From NCBI GenBank assembly GCA_963813315.1, contig CAWEYO010000005.1, positions 1-64,000 on the forward strand: a stretch of DNA of 64,000 nt, written 5' to 3'. Shown here in pieces: positions 28,817 through 38,822 of the stretch; position 1 is the first letter of the stretch, and every line of letters begins with the position of its first letter. The notes under the pieces were generated by a model. That model did no database searches and was not told where the DNA came from. It worked only from the letters and a program-made list of their open reading frames with translations. The DNA is from CAWEYO01 sp963813315 (GTDB lineage: Bacteria; Pseudomonadota; Alphaproteobacteria; Rhizobiales; Rhizobiaceae). The position numbers were made by a program, and so were the translations under genes.

Positions 28817-30011
28817 CTAGTCGGCTCTGCCCAACACAAGGCTACAATTTGTACCGCCAAAGCCAAATGAATTGCTCATCACGTAACGGACGCGCTGCCC
28901 CGAATTATCCAACAAATAATGCAGCGGGATTTGCGGATCGACTTCGGTGGTGTTGAGCCCGCCGGGCGCAACATCGTTCTGTATCGCCAGCGCGCAAATC
29001 ACCGCTTCCAGTCCGCCGGCCGCGCCCAAGGTGTGGCCCGTGGCGCCCTTTGTTGAGCTGCACGCAGTTGACGAGCCGAACAAGGCCGCGACAGCTTTGC
29101 CTTCGGCAACGTCGTTACTCACGGTGCCAGTCCCATGCAGATTGATGTAGTCGATTTGCTCCGGCTTGAGCCCGGCCATCGCCAGAGCATCCTGCATCGC
29201 CATTTTGGCACCGAGACCGTCGGGATGCGGTGACGACATATGATATGCGTCGCTCGATTCGCCGATGCCGAGCAACAACGTCGCATCGGCATCGAGATGC
29301 TCTGACATGCGCTCTATCAGCAGCACGGCTGCCGCTTCGCCGATGGAAATTCCGACGCGCGCCACATCAAAAGGCCGGCATGGCATTGGCGAGATTAATT
29401 CCAATGAACTCGAAGCCGTATAGCGTTGTCAGGCACAGCGAGTCGACGCCGCCGATGATCGCAGCATCGATCACACCAGCCTCGATCATGCGTCGGGCGG
29501 AGGCGAAAACTTTGGCGCTGGACGAACAGGCCGAAGCCACCGATGCCGCCGGGCCGCTCAGGCCGAAATAGCGATGTGCAAAGTCGGTCAGCGAAAACGC
29601 ATTGTGGGTGTTGGCGTAGTTAAAATCCGGCGGCAGCGTGCCGTTCTCGGGGTTGCGGTGACGGTAGGCAATCTCGGTCTGCAACATGCCGGAGGTGCTG
29701 GTGCCGAGAAAAACGCCGACGCGGTCGCGTCCGTATTTCTCGATCGCCGCATTGACCCGATCGGCAAACCCGTCTTGCTCCAGTGTCAGTTGTAGTAAGC
29801 GGTTATTGCGGCAGTCAAAGGACTTCAGATCGGATCTGATCACAGTGTCGTCGATCGCGCTCACCTCACCCAGATAGGTGTCGATATCGACGGTATCAAA
29901 ATGACAGGGTGCGAGGCCGCCTTTGCGGTGTCGAATGGCATCGAGGGTCTGCGACAACCCGCGGCCAATGCAACTGGTGGCCGTAAAATGAGACAGGTAA
30001 AGCGGGTTCAA
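28817..30011 (-). CDS. Beta-ketoacyl-ACP synthase of aryl polyene synthesis (one-base frameshift)
   Basis: TTG 30011 overlaps the methyltransferase stop. Frame one covers MNPLYLSHFTATSCIGRGLS to the active-site Cys in VASACSSSAKVF and ends shortly after YGFEFI. Deleting one G from ATTGGAATTA near 29400 continues as ELISPMPCRPFDVARVGISI with the catalytic His residues in NLHGTGTVSND and KGATGHTLGAAG. Corrected length is about 398 residues, normal for the family. All three catalytic residues are present. It would extend the aryl starter with malonyl units. The indel may be a sequencing error. Confidence 0.85.
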
Positions 30012-30784
30012 TGTGCGGATTTACCCTTCGGTCGTGGGTAGCGTACCGATTTTATGCCAAGTCTGGCAACCAATAAAACATTGCTGAACGGCGTGCCCTT
30101 ATTCATCGGCAGTGTTTCGACAACGAAGCCGAGCGCCGTCAGCGCCTTTTTCCAGTCGGCCACGGAGCGGCAATAGAAGCGGCAGTTGCGGTGCCCTCGA
30201 ACGAAGGTCACGACATGATCAACCCAGACGCTGACGGTAAATGGCCACCCGCCAGCGGCGTCGCCGATCCGCAGTATCAGTGTTCCCTCCGGCGCCAAGG
30301 CGTCGCGGACGCGACGCAGAATATCGTCTTGCGCGGCGAAATCGACATAATGCAGCACATCGAGGATGACGACGGCATTGACGCTGCCGAAGGGCTCGGT
30401 GCGTATGTCGCCGACGGCAAAACTCGCCGAGGCGCCAAGCGCGTATCGCGCCCACTCGACGTCCCGCGCCATCAGCTCGATGCCATGAATGGAACGGGTG
30501 GCCGGCGCCGGCGGCCACTCCTCCGGCCACGCGATGGCCTCGTTGCGGCGCTCGTACATGGCATGGGCGGACAACAGCCACGAGGCCAACAGACCTTGCC
30601 CGCAGCCGATATCCAGGATGCGAGCCTGATCCGGGATCAGGCCGTGCCGCAGCAGGCCGGCAAAGACCGGGTCGCGGCCGAGTTTGCCGCGCGCGAAGTG
30701 CCAGGCGAAACGACCGCTCGGCCGATACCGTTCGGCAGCACGCTCGACCAGCGCCGCGATAAACTGGGAGGTTCTATTGTTCAT
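30008..30784 (-). CDS. SAM-dependent methyltransferase
   Basis: The start at 30784 (MNNRTSQFIAALVERAAERY) is chosen because it overlaps the deacetylase stop, the pattern throughout this operon; 258 residues. SAM-binding motif RILDIGCGQGLLASWLL, then VNAVVILDVLHYVDFAAQDD and PEGTLILRIGDAAGGWPFTV. Likely methylates the aryl head or a precursor. It differs from the UbiE-like enzyme at 23576-24334, so the locus may make two methylations. Confidence 0.8.
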   Translation of the reverse strand: MNNRTSQFIAALVERAAERYRPSGRFAWHFARGKLGRDPVFAGLLRHGLIPDQARILDIGCGQGLLASWLLSAHAMYERRNEAIAWPEEWPPAPATRSIHGIELMARDVEWARYALGASASFAVGDIRTEPFGSVNAVVILDVLHYVDFAAQDDILRRVRDALAPEGTLILRIGDAAGGWPFTVSVWVDHVVTFVRGHRNCRFYCRSVADWKKALTALGFVVETLPMNKGTPFSNVLLVARLGIKSVRYPRPKGKSAH

Positions 30785-31598
30785 GTTCGACGGCGTGGTC
30801 CAGCGTGACAAAATGGAGTTTGGCAGCGGCGGCAGCTTCGGCCAACGCGGGCAAGACAGCGAGGATCACCGGCACGCCAGCCGCCGAACGCGCGGCATTG
30901 CCGTCGTGCAACAGTAAGATCGAGCCCGGTCTCAAGCCTTTCAGCAGGCGCCGGCTAACGACGGCGGGATCGGCTATGCAGGTGTCGAAGCCGCGTCTCG
31001 TCCAAGCCGCGAGCCGCAGCCCCAGCTTCGTCAGCACAGGATCCAGTAACGGGCTGCGCAGGCCCGCGGGGGCGCGGAAAAATCGCGGCGGACGGCCTGT
31101 GATGCCGCCGAGCGTGGTCTGCGCGGCGGCGATCTCGCGTGTCAGTCCTCTTAAGCCGAGAAACGAGAAGTAATGCCAGTGATGCTGGGTATGGTTCTCG
31201 ATGATATGGCCACGTTCGAGAATGGACCGGCACAAATCGGGATATCGCGCCGCAGCAGCGCCGATGCAGAAGAAGCTCGCCTTGATGGCGTATTGATCGA
31301 GCAGCTTCAGTACCGCCGGTGTCACCCCGGGATCGGGCCCGTCGTCGATGGTCAGTGCGATTTCGTTGCGCGCCGTGGCGGCCGGCGGCAAGGTGGTGAT
31401 GTTGGCGCCGAGCCAGGCGCTACGCGGCCATAGTCCGATGGCGCTTAGGATCACATGGTTGACAGCGAACACTAGCAGGATCCAAGGCCAGGCCCGAGGA
31501 TCAAGTACCAGCGCTCCCAGCAACAGGCCGTGCAAAATCAAGCTAGCGATAATGAGCCGCGACGGCCTCCAACGGGTTCGGATGGCGACCGCGATCAC
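30774..31598 (-). CDS. Polysaccharide deacetylase-like hydrolase with membrane segments
   Basis: GTG 31598 overlaps the exporter stop (GCGTGATC); 274 residues. Two hydrophobic segments at residues of about 15-55 (LIIASLILHGLLLGALVLDP; WPWILLVFAVNHVILSAIGL) precede a NodB-type domain: ALTIDDGPDPGVTPAVLKLL (metal Asp pair), ENHTQHHWHYFSF (H-x3-H type metal site), FFRAPAGLRSPLL, and LLLHDGNAAR near the end. It would remove an acyl group from a carbohydrate or lipid on the periplasmic side. This suggests the polyene carries an aminosugar, unusual for the basic cluster. Confidence 0.8.
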   Translation of the reverse strand: MIAVAIRTRWRPSRLIIASLILHGLLLGALVLDPRAWPWILLVFAVNHVILSAIGLWPRSAWLGANITTLPPAATARNEIALTIDDGPDPGVTPAVLKLLDQYAIKASFFCIGAAAARYPDLCRSILERGHIIENHTQHHWHYFSFLGLRGLTREIAAAQTTLGGITGRPPRFFRAPAGLRSPLLDPVLTKLGLRLAAWTRRGFDTCIADPAVVSRRLLKGLRPGSILLLHDGNAARSAAGVPVILAVLPALAEAAAAAKLHFVTLDHAVEHEQ

Positions 31599-34000
31599 GC
31601 TGCCTCCCGCGATACGCCGCGCGCAAAGATCGCCGATAGAAGCAGCGCCAGCACTGCGCCCGGTCCGACCGTGACGCCTATCGCTTGCAGCACCGGCACC
31701 TGGGAAATGCCAAGCAAGCCGAATCCGGCCACCGTCGTCAGATTGGCAAAGACTAGCGACGCTAACGTTCGTGGCGAAATTCCTTCCACCGTTTGCGCAT
31801 CCGGTTCGGTCGATCGCTCCGGGTTGAAGAACAGCGCATAGTTGGACCCGACTGCGACAATCAACAACAAGCCGACCAAATGCAGGATGGTAAGGCTGTG
31901 GCCGCACACTACTAGGACGGCTGCGACCAGAATCACCGCACCCAGCAATGGCAGCACTACGCGCGCCACCCGCAGCGGCGAGCGCAGCGCCACCAGCAAC
32001 AGTACAATGATCCCGATCAACCCGCCCATCGATAGCAACACCGCTTCATGCAGATAGCCGCCGTAGAGATTATCGGATTCCGCCTTTAGATCGACAAGCA
32101 AAGCATTGGACTGCCCGGCCGCCGTCAGTGCACGTCGCACTGCGGCAACGGGGACTTCGGTCGGGACACCGGCTTTGACCGCCGTCGCCAGCGGCAGAAT
32201 CGCGGTCCAGCGCGAGCCGCGTTCCGTCAACAGCGAGTCGAGCGCAAGGGCGAACGACGTGTTGGCAAGATCGCTGCGTTGCAACGGCGGCCGTGCTTTG
32301 GCAGTGGCGATATCGACCAGAAACGGCGCAAACAATTTGGCCTGCACCGCCAGGCGTTCGACCGCCTGGGTCAGTCGCTCTGGCAACGCGTCAACCGGCA
32401 GACTGGCTTGACGCGCCTGCTGCGTCGCAACGCTTGGCAGATAACGCGACGGCGTCTCAAAGCCGGCAAGCACGCCCTCGCCCACCAGCGGCTGTAGTTG
32501 CGAAGCGATCCGTTCCGACGATTGCAACGCAAACTCTTGATCGAGGCTGGAAATGACAATCATGTAGCGGCTGTCGGGGGCACCAAGATCGGCGCGCAAG
32601 CTCGCATCGCGCGCCTGGTCCGCGGCAGGCACTGGGCTGAGAACGGCCAGTTCCGGATTCCACATCGCAGTACGATAGCCGACCAAAGCCGCCGCCGCCA
32701 TCACGAGCAGCAGTATTACTGGCCAGCGCAATTTCGCGGCGTGGCGCGACAACGCGGCAATCCGCTCGCCGACCGCCGTGACGTCACGGATCACGAAGCC
32801 TTCCGGCAGCAGTTGCGGCAGCACGAAGCGGGTTACCGCCGCCGCGGTGATCAAGCCCGCGATCGTGAAGAGCCCGAGTTGCGCCAGCCCCGGGAAGCTC
32901 GACAACAGCAACGTTGAAAAACCCACGACTGAGGTCAGCACGCCCAGCCGAATAGTCGGCCAGAAGCGTGCCACCCAGTTGCCCGACGCGTCGGAATCGC
33001 CTGCGCGGCGCGACTGCACAAACAGATAGATCGAGTAGTCGATCAACTCTCCGATCAATGTCGTGCCGAAGCCGAGCGTCAGCCCGTGCACATTGCCAAA
33101 AAAAAGACTGACTGTGGCGATGCCGACCAGCGCGCCGGACATCACAGGAAACAGGCCGAGCACCAGCGCCGTCACCGAGCGGTACACCAGCAGCAGAAAC
33201 GAGACGATGATGAGGGTGCTGAGGATGGCAAGCCGCGACACCTCGTCCTTGATGGTGTCGCGCGATAGCACCGAGAATACGCCCGGGCCGGCCATGCCGA
33301 GCTTGATCGCGGGGTCGCGAACGTCCTGCTTCTGCTTGGCCAGGGCGAAGGCCTGCTCGATCTGCTGCATGGCGTGTTGCTGCCCGTCGATGTCGACACC
33401 CGCCGCGCGCGTTTGCGCCAGCAGCAACGCCCGCGCTCCATCCTTCGAAGACCAGACGCCGAGCTGAGTATTCGGGCGGTTGCCGCCGTTCAATTGCTCC
33501 AGCAAGCGAAGCGTTTCGCCGGTCGGATCGTGCGGCAGCAGACGCTTAATCAACGGCCCAGCGGGCGAGACTAGTGTATTGACGGTGTCCTCGATCGCAG
33601 CGTGCAGCCCGTCAACCGCAAAGTGCGCGTCGTCGATCGCCGGGCTGAGCAGATAACGGTTCTCGAACAGAAACGTTAAATCGCGAACGGCGTTGACCGC
33701 TTCGCCATTGGCGACCGAGGCAAAGGCCGGATCGCCGCGCAGGCGTCCGGCAGTTTCCTTCGACAGCGTGGCACGGGTCTTCGCATCGGCACCTTCGATG
33801 CCGATAAGGATCAGCCTTGAGACGACGCCATCGCGCAATTGGTCGAGCAGCACCCGCTGCTCTTGGGTCGGTGACTGCGGCAGAAAGGCCGACAGGTCGC
33901 TGACAAAGGTCGTGCGGCACACCACAACGGTGCAGAGTACAGCGGCGATCGACCACGCGGCAATGGCGAGCGAGCGACTCCGCGCGAAATCTGGGTTCAT
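31595..34000 (-). CDS. MMPL/RND-superfamily exporter
   Basis: Intact, 801 residues. One N-terminal membrane helix, then a periplasmic loop, then helices around residues 240-400 (SRLAILSTLIIVSFLLLVYR; ALVLGLFPVMSGALVGIATV; TLIGELIDYSIYLFVQSRRA), a second loop, and a matching set at 620-800 (HLVGLLLIVAVGSNYALFFN). The duplicated layout is typical of MMPL lipid exporters. It would flip or export the lipid-linked polyene from the inner membrane. Starts 31 bases after the LolA-like gene. Confidence 0.9.
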   Translation of the reverse strand: MNPDFARSRSLAIAAWSIAAVLCTVVVCRTTFVSDLSAFLPQSPTQEQRVLLDQLRDGVVSRLILIGIEGADAKTRATLSKETAGRLRGDPAFASVANGEAVNAVRDLTFLFENRYLLSPAIDDAHFAVDGLHAAIEDTVNTLVSPAGPLIKRLLPHDPTGETLRLLEQLNGGNRPNTQLGVWSSKDGARALLLAQTRAAGVDIDGQQHAMQQIEQAFALAKQKQDVRDPAIKLGMAGPGVFSVLSRDTIKDEVSRLAILSTLIIVSFLLLVYRSVTALVLGLFPVMSGALVGIATVSLFFGNVHGLTLGFGTTLIGELIDYSIYLFVQSRRAGDSDASGNWVARFWPTIRLGVLTSVVGFSTLLLSSFPGLAQLGLFTIAGLITAAAVTRFVLPQLLPEGFVIRDVTAVGERIAALSRHAAKLRWPVILLLVMAAAALVGYRTAMWNPELAVLSPVPAADQARDASLRADLGAPDSRYMIVISSLDQEFALQSSERIASQLQPLVGEGVLAGFETPSRYLPSVATQQARQASLPVDALPERLTQAVERLAVQAKLFAPFLVDIATAKARPPLQRSDLANTSFALALDSLLTERGSRWTAILPLATAVKAGVPTEVPVAAVRRALTAAGQSNALLVDLKAESDNLYGGYLHEAVLLSMGGLIGIIVLLLVALRSPLRVARVVLPLLGAVILVAAVLVVCGHSLTILHLVGLLLIVAVGSNYALFFNPERSTEPDAQTVEGISPRTLASLVFANLTTVAGFGLLGISQVPVLQAIGVTVGPGAVLALLLSAIFARGVSREAA

Positions 34001-34030
34001 TTGGCGGCTCGCCGGTTGCTCGAAATCAGT

Positions 34031-34624
34031 CTAGCGCGTACGATCGATGACCATCACCGAACGATCGCCATCGGCCTGCGTGATCGCAATGCTCGCCAGG
34101 TTGCCACTATTGCCGGTGACGCGAATTGCGCTAATCGCCGCAGCCATCCTTGACTCTTTCGGGATCAGATCCAGCGTCCATAGCTTCCTGCTGCCTTGCA
34201 GTCTCAGCTTATAGACGCGCTCCAGGGCATCTTGATCACCCGATAAGGTGCCGCGCATGCTGTCAACAAAACCGGCCACCTCCGGGTAATCGGAAAGCCG
34301 TAGCGTCAAGGTTTGCTTCTTGCGCTTGATCACCAGCGTATCGCCATCCACCTTCATCGAATCTGCCTGGGGCTTAACCGTCACTTTTTCGAACTGGTCC
34401 GGCGCGACAAAGGTCAAAATGCCGGTGGAGACTAGCGGCCGGTCCAGCATGGCGATGTGCTTGGTTTCGATAAAGGTGGCGCGGCCGGACTTGGTCTTAG
34501 CCAGTGACCGCATTAACTCATCGATCGACCAATCGGCGGCTCTCGCCGGTATACCCACGACGGACAGCAGTACCAAGACTGCCATGGCAGCTCGGCTCAG
34601 CGTCAGGACCGAAACGACATTCAT
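34031..34624 (-). CDS. LolA-like periplasmic lipid carrier
   Basis: 197 residues with signal peptide MNVVSVLTLSRAAMAVLVLL, cleavage after ARA. Mature part: SIDELMRSLAKTKSGRATFIETK, RPLVSTGILTFVAPDQFEKV, LWTLDLIPKESRM. This is the open beta-barrel fold of LolA relatives. Aryl polyene loci usually carry such a carrier to cross the periplasm. Overlaps the acyltransferase gene by four bases. Confidence 0.85.
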   Translation of the reverse strand: MNVVSVLTLSRAAMAVLVLLSVVGIPARAADWSIDELMRSLAKTKSGRATFIETKHIAMLDRPLVSTGILTFVAPDQFEKVTVKPQADSMKVDGDTLVIKRKKQTLTLRLSDYPEVAGFVDSMRGTLSGDQDALERVYKLRLQGSRKLWTLDLIPKESRMAAAISAIRVTGNSGNLASIAITQADGDRSVMVIDRTR

Positions 34625-35586
34625 GGATCCGGCCTCGTTTCAAGCTGACCGATATCCAACTCCGCCGCGTTCCACAAATCGAAGAAATTAAACCAGTTAT
34701 ACGGCGCGCGGCAGCAGTGTTTCTCGATTAAGGCGGCAAAGACCGCCACGCCCCGAGTGATTTCATGCTGCCGGTTCTGCCTCGGCGTCGCTGTGAAGTC
34801 GACGATGGGCTCGAAGTGAATTTCGTAGCGATTGCCGCCAGCATAAAGCCCCACCATGAACAGCACTGGGCGGCGCAACACCGCGGCCATGCGGAATGCG
34901 CTAACGGGCATATGTGCCGGTTCGCCGAACAGCGTCACCGGAACCATGATGTCGTCCCCCAAGGTGCGGTCTGCGAGGACGCCGACCAGTGAGCCTTGAT
35001 CGAGCAGTCCGTTGAGCCTCATCATCGAATCGATGTTGCCGAGGCCGACGACATCCTGCTGCGCGGTCGGATTGATGGCGGCCAGTATTTGGTTGAGCTT
35101 GCGCGCATTCTCCTCATACATCGCCATCACGACCTTGAGGTCGAGGTTCGCGCGACCTACAGCGCGAATAACTTCGAAGCTGCCGATGTGGCCGCCAAAC
35201 AGCAGAAGGCCTTGTTGGTTGTCCAAGGCATCCAGCAGCAGTTCCTTGCCGTGCACCTGAATGTCGAACAGGTCAAAGCGCTGGTTCAATAAATAAATGC
35301 GGTCGTGAATCGTCGAGGCGAACCAGAAAAAATGCTTGTAGATGTTGCGCCACCCCACCGGTCGTGAAAGGACTCGCGAAAGGTAAAGGCGCGACGCTGC
35401 CCGGGCCGCGGGCGCGAACAGCAGGAAATAGCCAGCAATCAGACGCAGGAAGACGCGGCCCGCCGGCCGGCCTAGGCGCAGCGAGATCCAAGAGATCACG
35501 CGCAGCATCAGCATGCTGCCGCGTTCGGGCCTCGCGTGCCATTTCGCCGCGTTGCTTGCGATCGGGGCGGTCTCCGCGCTATTCAC
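34621..35586 (-). CDS. LpxL/HtrB-like acyltransferase
   Basis: GTG 35586 is preferred over the longer frame (35703) because it overlaps the ligase stop by eight bases, as elsewhere in the operon; about 321 residues. N-terminal hydrophobic helix (RVFLRLIAGYFLLFAPAARA), then LLFGGHIGSFEVIRAVGR (G-H-x4-E type acyltransferase box), VGVLADRTLGDDIMVPVTLF and RRPVLFMVGLYAGGNRYEIH. The upstream extension is rich in Ser and Pro and unlike the family. Likely acylates the lipid anchor of the polyene. Confidence 0.85.
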   Translation of the reverse strand: MNSAETAPIASNAAKWHARPERGSMLMLRVISWISLRLGRPAGRVFLRLIAGYFLLFAPAARAASRLYLSRVLSRPVGWRNIYKHFFWFASTIHDRIYLLNQRFDLFDIQVHGKELLLDALDNQQGLLLFGGHIGSFEVIRAVGRANLDLKVVMAMYEENARKLNQILAAINPTAQQDVVGLGNIDSMMRLNGLLDQGSLVGVLADRTLGDDIMVPVTLFGEPAHMPVSAFRMAAVLRRPVLFMVGLYAGGNRYEIHFEPIVDFTATPRQNRQHEITRGVAVFAALIEKHCCRAPYNWFNFFDLWNAAELDIGQLETRPDP

Positions 35587-37250
35587 GGGGCACAACGATG
35601 TTGCCTGTTGCGATCTTGCACTCACTGCTCTTGATCTCGAATCGAATTCTGTCCGTGGAGGCGACACCGGGCTGCGCCTGATAGGCGACGCTGACTGTTT
35701 CACCGGGCCGCACCGGGCTAAAGAATTTGATCGCGCTGATTTGACAGACCGATGTGTCCAGGCCGATCATCTTGCCGATTGCATACAGCACCTCATCGAG
35801 GAGCACCACGCCGGGGACGATCGGGTTGCCAGGGAAATGACCCGCGAAAGCCGGATGGTCGGCGGCGATTGGCAACGACGCAGTGCCGGATGACGGGGGC
35901 TTTCTTGTCTCAGTCCCAACGCGCGACAACAGCGACTGCAACACGTCGCGCGGCAATTTACCAGTGTCGTTGCGTGGAAGTTTATCGACCATAATCAGAG
36001 GCCGAGGCAGAAACGCCGGATCGACCCGCTCGCGCAACGCAGCCGTAATAAACTCGGCACTCAAGCCGGGTGCAACCACGATGGCGGCGAGCCTCGCCAC
36101 AGCCTCGACGCCGGCCTTATCGGGCACGACGAAGGCGCCGTCGGACACGCCAGCAATAGCATTCAATTGAAAATTCAGAAACGCCAGCGAATTGCGTTTG
36201 CCGGCGATGTTGACCATGTCCGCGGTTCGCCCGTGGAGCAGGAAGTGCTCATCGTCGATCACCTCAATCACGTCCTGCACTATGCAGGGATATTCGATAT
36301 GGCCACCACTGGCCCAGCATTCATCACCGCGATGGGTCAATCGCACGTCGGGAAACAAGGTCCAAGTCGCGGTTTGCGTCGAACAGCGGAAGGCGATCTG
36401 ACCGGTCTCGGTGCTGCCGAAAATTTCCAGCAGCCGCGTACCAAAGCGGGCTTCGACGTCTTCGGCTAGCGCCGGCGACAGCGGCGCGCTCGCCGACATA
36501 ACCATGTCAAGCGCCGGAACCTCTACATCCGAGCCGATCAGCGACCGCAGATGCACCGGCGTCGCCACCAAGACGCGCGGCGCTGGAACCGATGCGGCGG
36601 TCTTGGCGATATCAGCGGGAAAAAAAGTCGGCCCGGTCACAATTGCATTTCCGCTCTGCATGACCATAAGCACGGTCGAACTCAAATCCGTACATATGTT
36701 GAGGTGGAACGGTACCGATGACCGCGTGACGGCGGCCATCGCTCAAGCCACAGGCCCGGGCTTCGGTTTGGACATTACGGACCAGGGCGCCCCAGTTCTT
36801 GCGATGCGGCAAAGGCGAGCCAGTTGAACCGGAGGTAAACACATTGGCGACCAGTTGATCGCCGTCGATCAGCGGCGGCGCGAACGCAACTCGGTCCGAC
36901 GGCGTGGGCTCGGGAAGCTCAGGATACTGCATGCACGGCATCGCGAACCAGCATTCCGGATTATCGGTGAGGCAAAACGCATCTGGCGCGAATTGCACCA
37001 GATGGCGGATAGTTTCCGATGTAGTGGTGGATGGGTGCAGGCTCACGCGTCCGCTAGTCATGGCCGCGGCAAGCCCCACGGTGAAACGATAGCGGTCGCC
37101 GCAGGCATTGAGCATGTGGATGCCGGGTGGCAATTTTTCGCGCAATTGCGCGACGTCGAACAGAAATCGCGCAGCGCTGACCGGTCGGCCATCGCGCCAG
37201 GCAAAGACGCAGTCGCCATCCGGATGCGTGAGGAGAGGAAACGCCGCCAT
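35579..37250 (-). CDS. AMP-ligase fused to a hotdog dehydratase/thioesterase domain (one-base frameshift)
   Basis: From ATG 37250: MAAFPLLTHPDGDCVFAWRD, P-loop NVFTSGSTGSPLPHRKNWG, then GTVPPQHMYGFE. Removing one T from GAGTTCGACC near 36687 continues as STVLMVMQSGNAIVTGPTFF, LEIFGSTETGQIAFRC and KLPRNDTGKLPRDVLQ. After about residue 440 a second domain has HPAFAGHFPGNPIVPGVVLL, the FabZ-like hotdog signature. Corrected length is about 556. It would activate the aromatic starter acid and dehydrate intermediates. The fusion combines ApeH- and ApeI-type functions. The frameshift may be an error. Confidence 0.85.
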
Positions 37251-37251
37251 C

Positions 37252-37887
37252 TCAGCCGTACATTTTTCGCACGGCGCGAACTGCGACCATGTAGTGAACG
37301 TGTTCGACGTCGGGGAACATCAAGCGCCGAATGACATATTCGACGACGAACATCAGGCAAATCAGCGGCCCGCTGAAGAAGTTCACGAAGGCCGACCACA
37401 TGTTGAGGGGCGCTGTGAAAAACAGCACCGTCGACGTGGCCGACATCAGGCCAAAGAAGATCAGCCAGGCGACCGTAATCTGCCGCGTGTAACGGAGAAT
37501 CGCCGACGACAGCGACCCATGTACCAACCGCGCAATGAGACTGCACAAAGGCTCTCGCCCTGGCGCCAAGCTGCGTGCAAACAACAGGCAGAAGATGAGC
37601 TGCGTGCCGGCATGCTCTATCCAGTAGATCCAGGTGAAGTGGCTTTCAAGCGAATGCCAGGCAATTACGGCTGCAACGATGGCCACGGCGATGGCCGACA
37701 GCATCGTCGTGCGATGCTGAGCGTTCCAGGCCATGGTTACGAGAGCCAGCAATATCGGCGCGATGGCGACTAGCGCGCCCAGCGTCGCGTTGCCGGGAAC
37801 CGAGTTGGTGTAATGGGCGAGAAGGGCATAGCCGGCGCTTAGCGAGATGATTGAGACCCACCACGTGTAGCGAACCCCGCCGTACAT
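37252..37887 (-). CDS. COG4648-type membrane protein of the aryl polyene locus
   Basis: 211 residues with six or seven hydrophobic segments (WWVSIISLSAGYALLAHYTN; ALVAIAPILLALVTMAW; TMLSAIAVAIVAAVIAWHSL; ITVAWLIFFGLMSATSTVLF; FSGPLICLMFVVEYVIRRLM) and a conserved-looking tail, PDVEHVHYMVAVRAVRKMYG. Position between ACP and AMP-ligase matches the ApeG-type gene of known clusters. Function is not established. ATG overlaps the ACP stop (TGATG). Confidence 0.8.
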   Translation of the reverse strand: MYGGVRYTWWVSIISLSAGYALLAHYTNSVPGNATLGALVAIAPILLALVTMAWNAQHRTTMLSAIAVAIVAAVIAWHSLESHFTWIYWIEHAGTQLIFCLLFARSLAPGREPLCSLIARLVHGSLSSAILRYTRQITVAWLIFFGLMSATSTVLFFTAPLNMWSAFVNFFSGPLICLMFVVEYVIRRLMFPDVEHVHYMVAVRAVRKMYG

Positions 37888-38177
37888 CAGGACGATCTTT
37901 TGGCGATGATATATTCGGTCAGGCTGCGGAGCGATCGGAAGATGTCGTGGTTCTCCTCACTGTCAGCGCGCAACTGCAGGCCGTATTTCTTGGAGACCAC
38001 CAGCGCAATCTCAAGGATATCGATGGAATCGAGCCCTAGGCCCTCGTCATACAACGGCGCGTCTGGATCGATTGCACCCGGCTCCATCTCCAGATTGAGG
38101 TTTCTCACGATCAGATCGGCAACCTCTAGTTGCGTCTCGAGATCGTATTCCGTTGGGTTCGGCGTGATTGCGTCCAT
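37887..38177 (-). CDS. Acyl carrier protein of the aryl polyene locus
   Basis: The start at 38177 (MDAITPNPTEYDLETQLEVA) is chosen over an upstream Met because it gives the normal ACP length, 96 residues. DAPLYDEGLGLDSIDILEIA contains the Asp-Ser site where phosphopantetheine attaches. It is the first gene of the long minus-strand operon. Only one ACP is seen in this locus, whereas known clusters often have two. The 16.6-kb remnant has another with Gly in place of the Asp. Confidence 0.9.
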   Translation of the reverse strand: MDAITPNPTEYDLETQLEVADLIVRNLNLEMEPGAIDPDAPLYDEGLGLDSIDILEIALVVSKKYGLQLRADSEENHDIFRSLRSLTEYIIAKRSS

Positions 38178-38333
38178 GTATTTGAATAATAGTATGGATA
38201 GAACTCGACGTCCATCAGGGTTATCCCAGTAAATCAATAGGGTTAGTGGCAGTGTTCCTCAAAGTCCGATGGTGTTCCCCTCTGCAGCGGCCACAAAGGC
38301 AAAATGCCCAATTTCGCTTTGGACCCGATACTG

Positions 38334-38822
38334 CTAGGTTGAACATCTAATAAGAAGTCGGGAACTTTCGACGTCCGGAAGCCTTCGCAGGGAGGACGTC
38401 CAGCAATGCTGAAAAAGGAAACCCTCGATCATATCGAAAAATATGTCGGTCCCTTTCGACGCTACCCTAGCACCAACCGGGTTTTTGCCGGACGGCACTT
38501 GTTGGCTTAACCCCTTGATTTCCTTGCGTTGTTCGCGAAACGCGCGGTTTAGAGCGTCTTTTTGCCGGATCGCCGCCAGCCGAGGCTGCCGTTTGCGCTT
38601 GAGCTTCCAGCGCGGATCGGTCGAGAGCCGTCCGTTCAACGTCGAATATGACCTGTAGCGGCACTTATCGTTGCAGAAGCGCTGGTCGCGGCGGTGCTTG
38701 ATGAATTCGTGCCCGCAGTGAGCGCAGTTGGCATAGCCGAACCTTCGGATCGCCCGCCGCTTCGCCCTCGACAGGGCGTGGCTCAGGGTATCGAAGCGGC
38801 TGGGCCCGTCGTCGTCGGTCAC
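38334..38822 (-). CDS. Zinc-binding phage protein
   Basis: GTG 38822 overlaps the upstream methyltransferase stop; 162 residues. Contains NCAHCGHEFIKHRRDQRFCN and DKCRYR, a C-x2-C...C-x3-C zinc-finger-like unit (residues of about 32-53), followed by a very basic helix. The tail (FDMIEGFLFQHCWTSSLRRL) may be out of its original frame. Such proteins are common in phage early regions beside DNA methylases. Function unknown. Confidence 0.55.
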   Translation of the reverse strand: MTDDDGPSRFDTLSHALSRAKRRAIRRFGYANCAHCGHEFIKHRRDQRFCNDKCRYRSYSTLNGRLSTDPRWKLKRKRQPRLAAIRQKDALNRAFREQRKEIKGLSQQVPSGKNPVGARVASKGTDIFFDMIEGFLFQHCWTSSLRRLPDVESSRLLIRCST

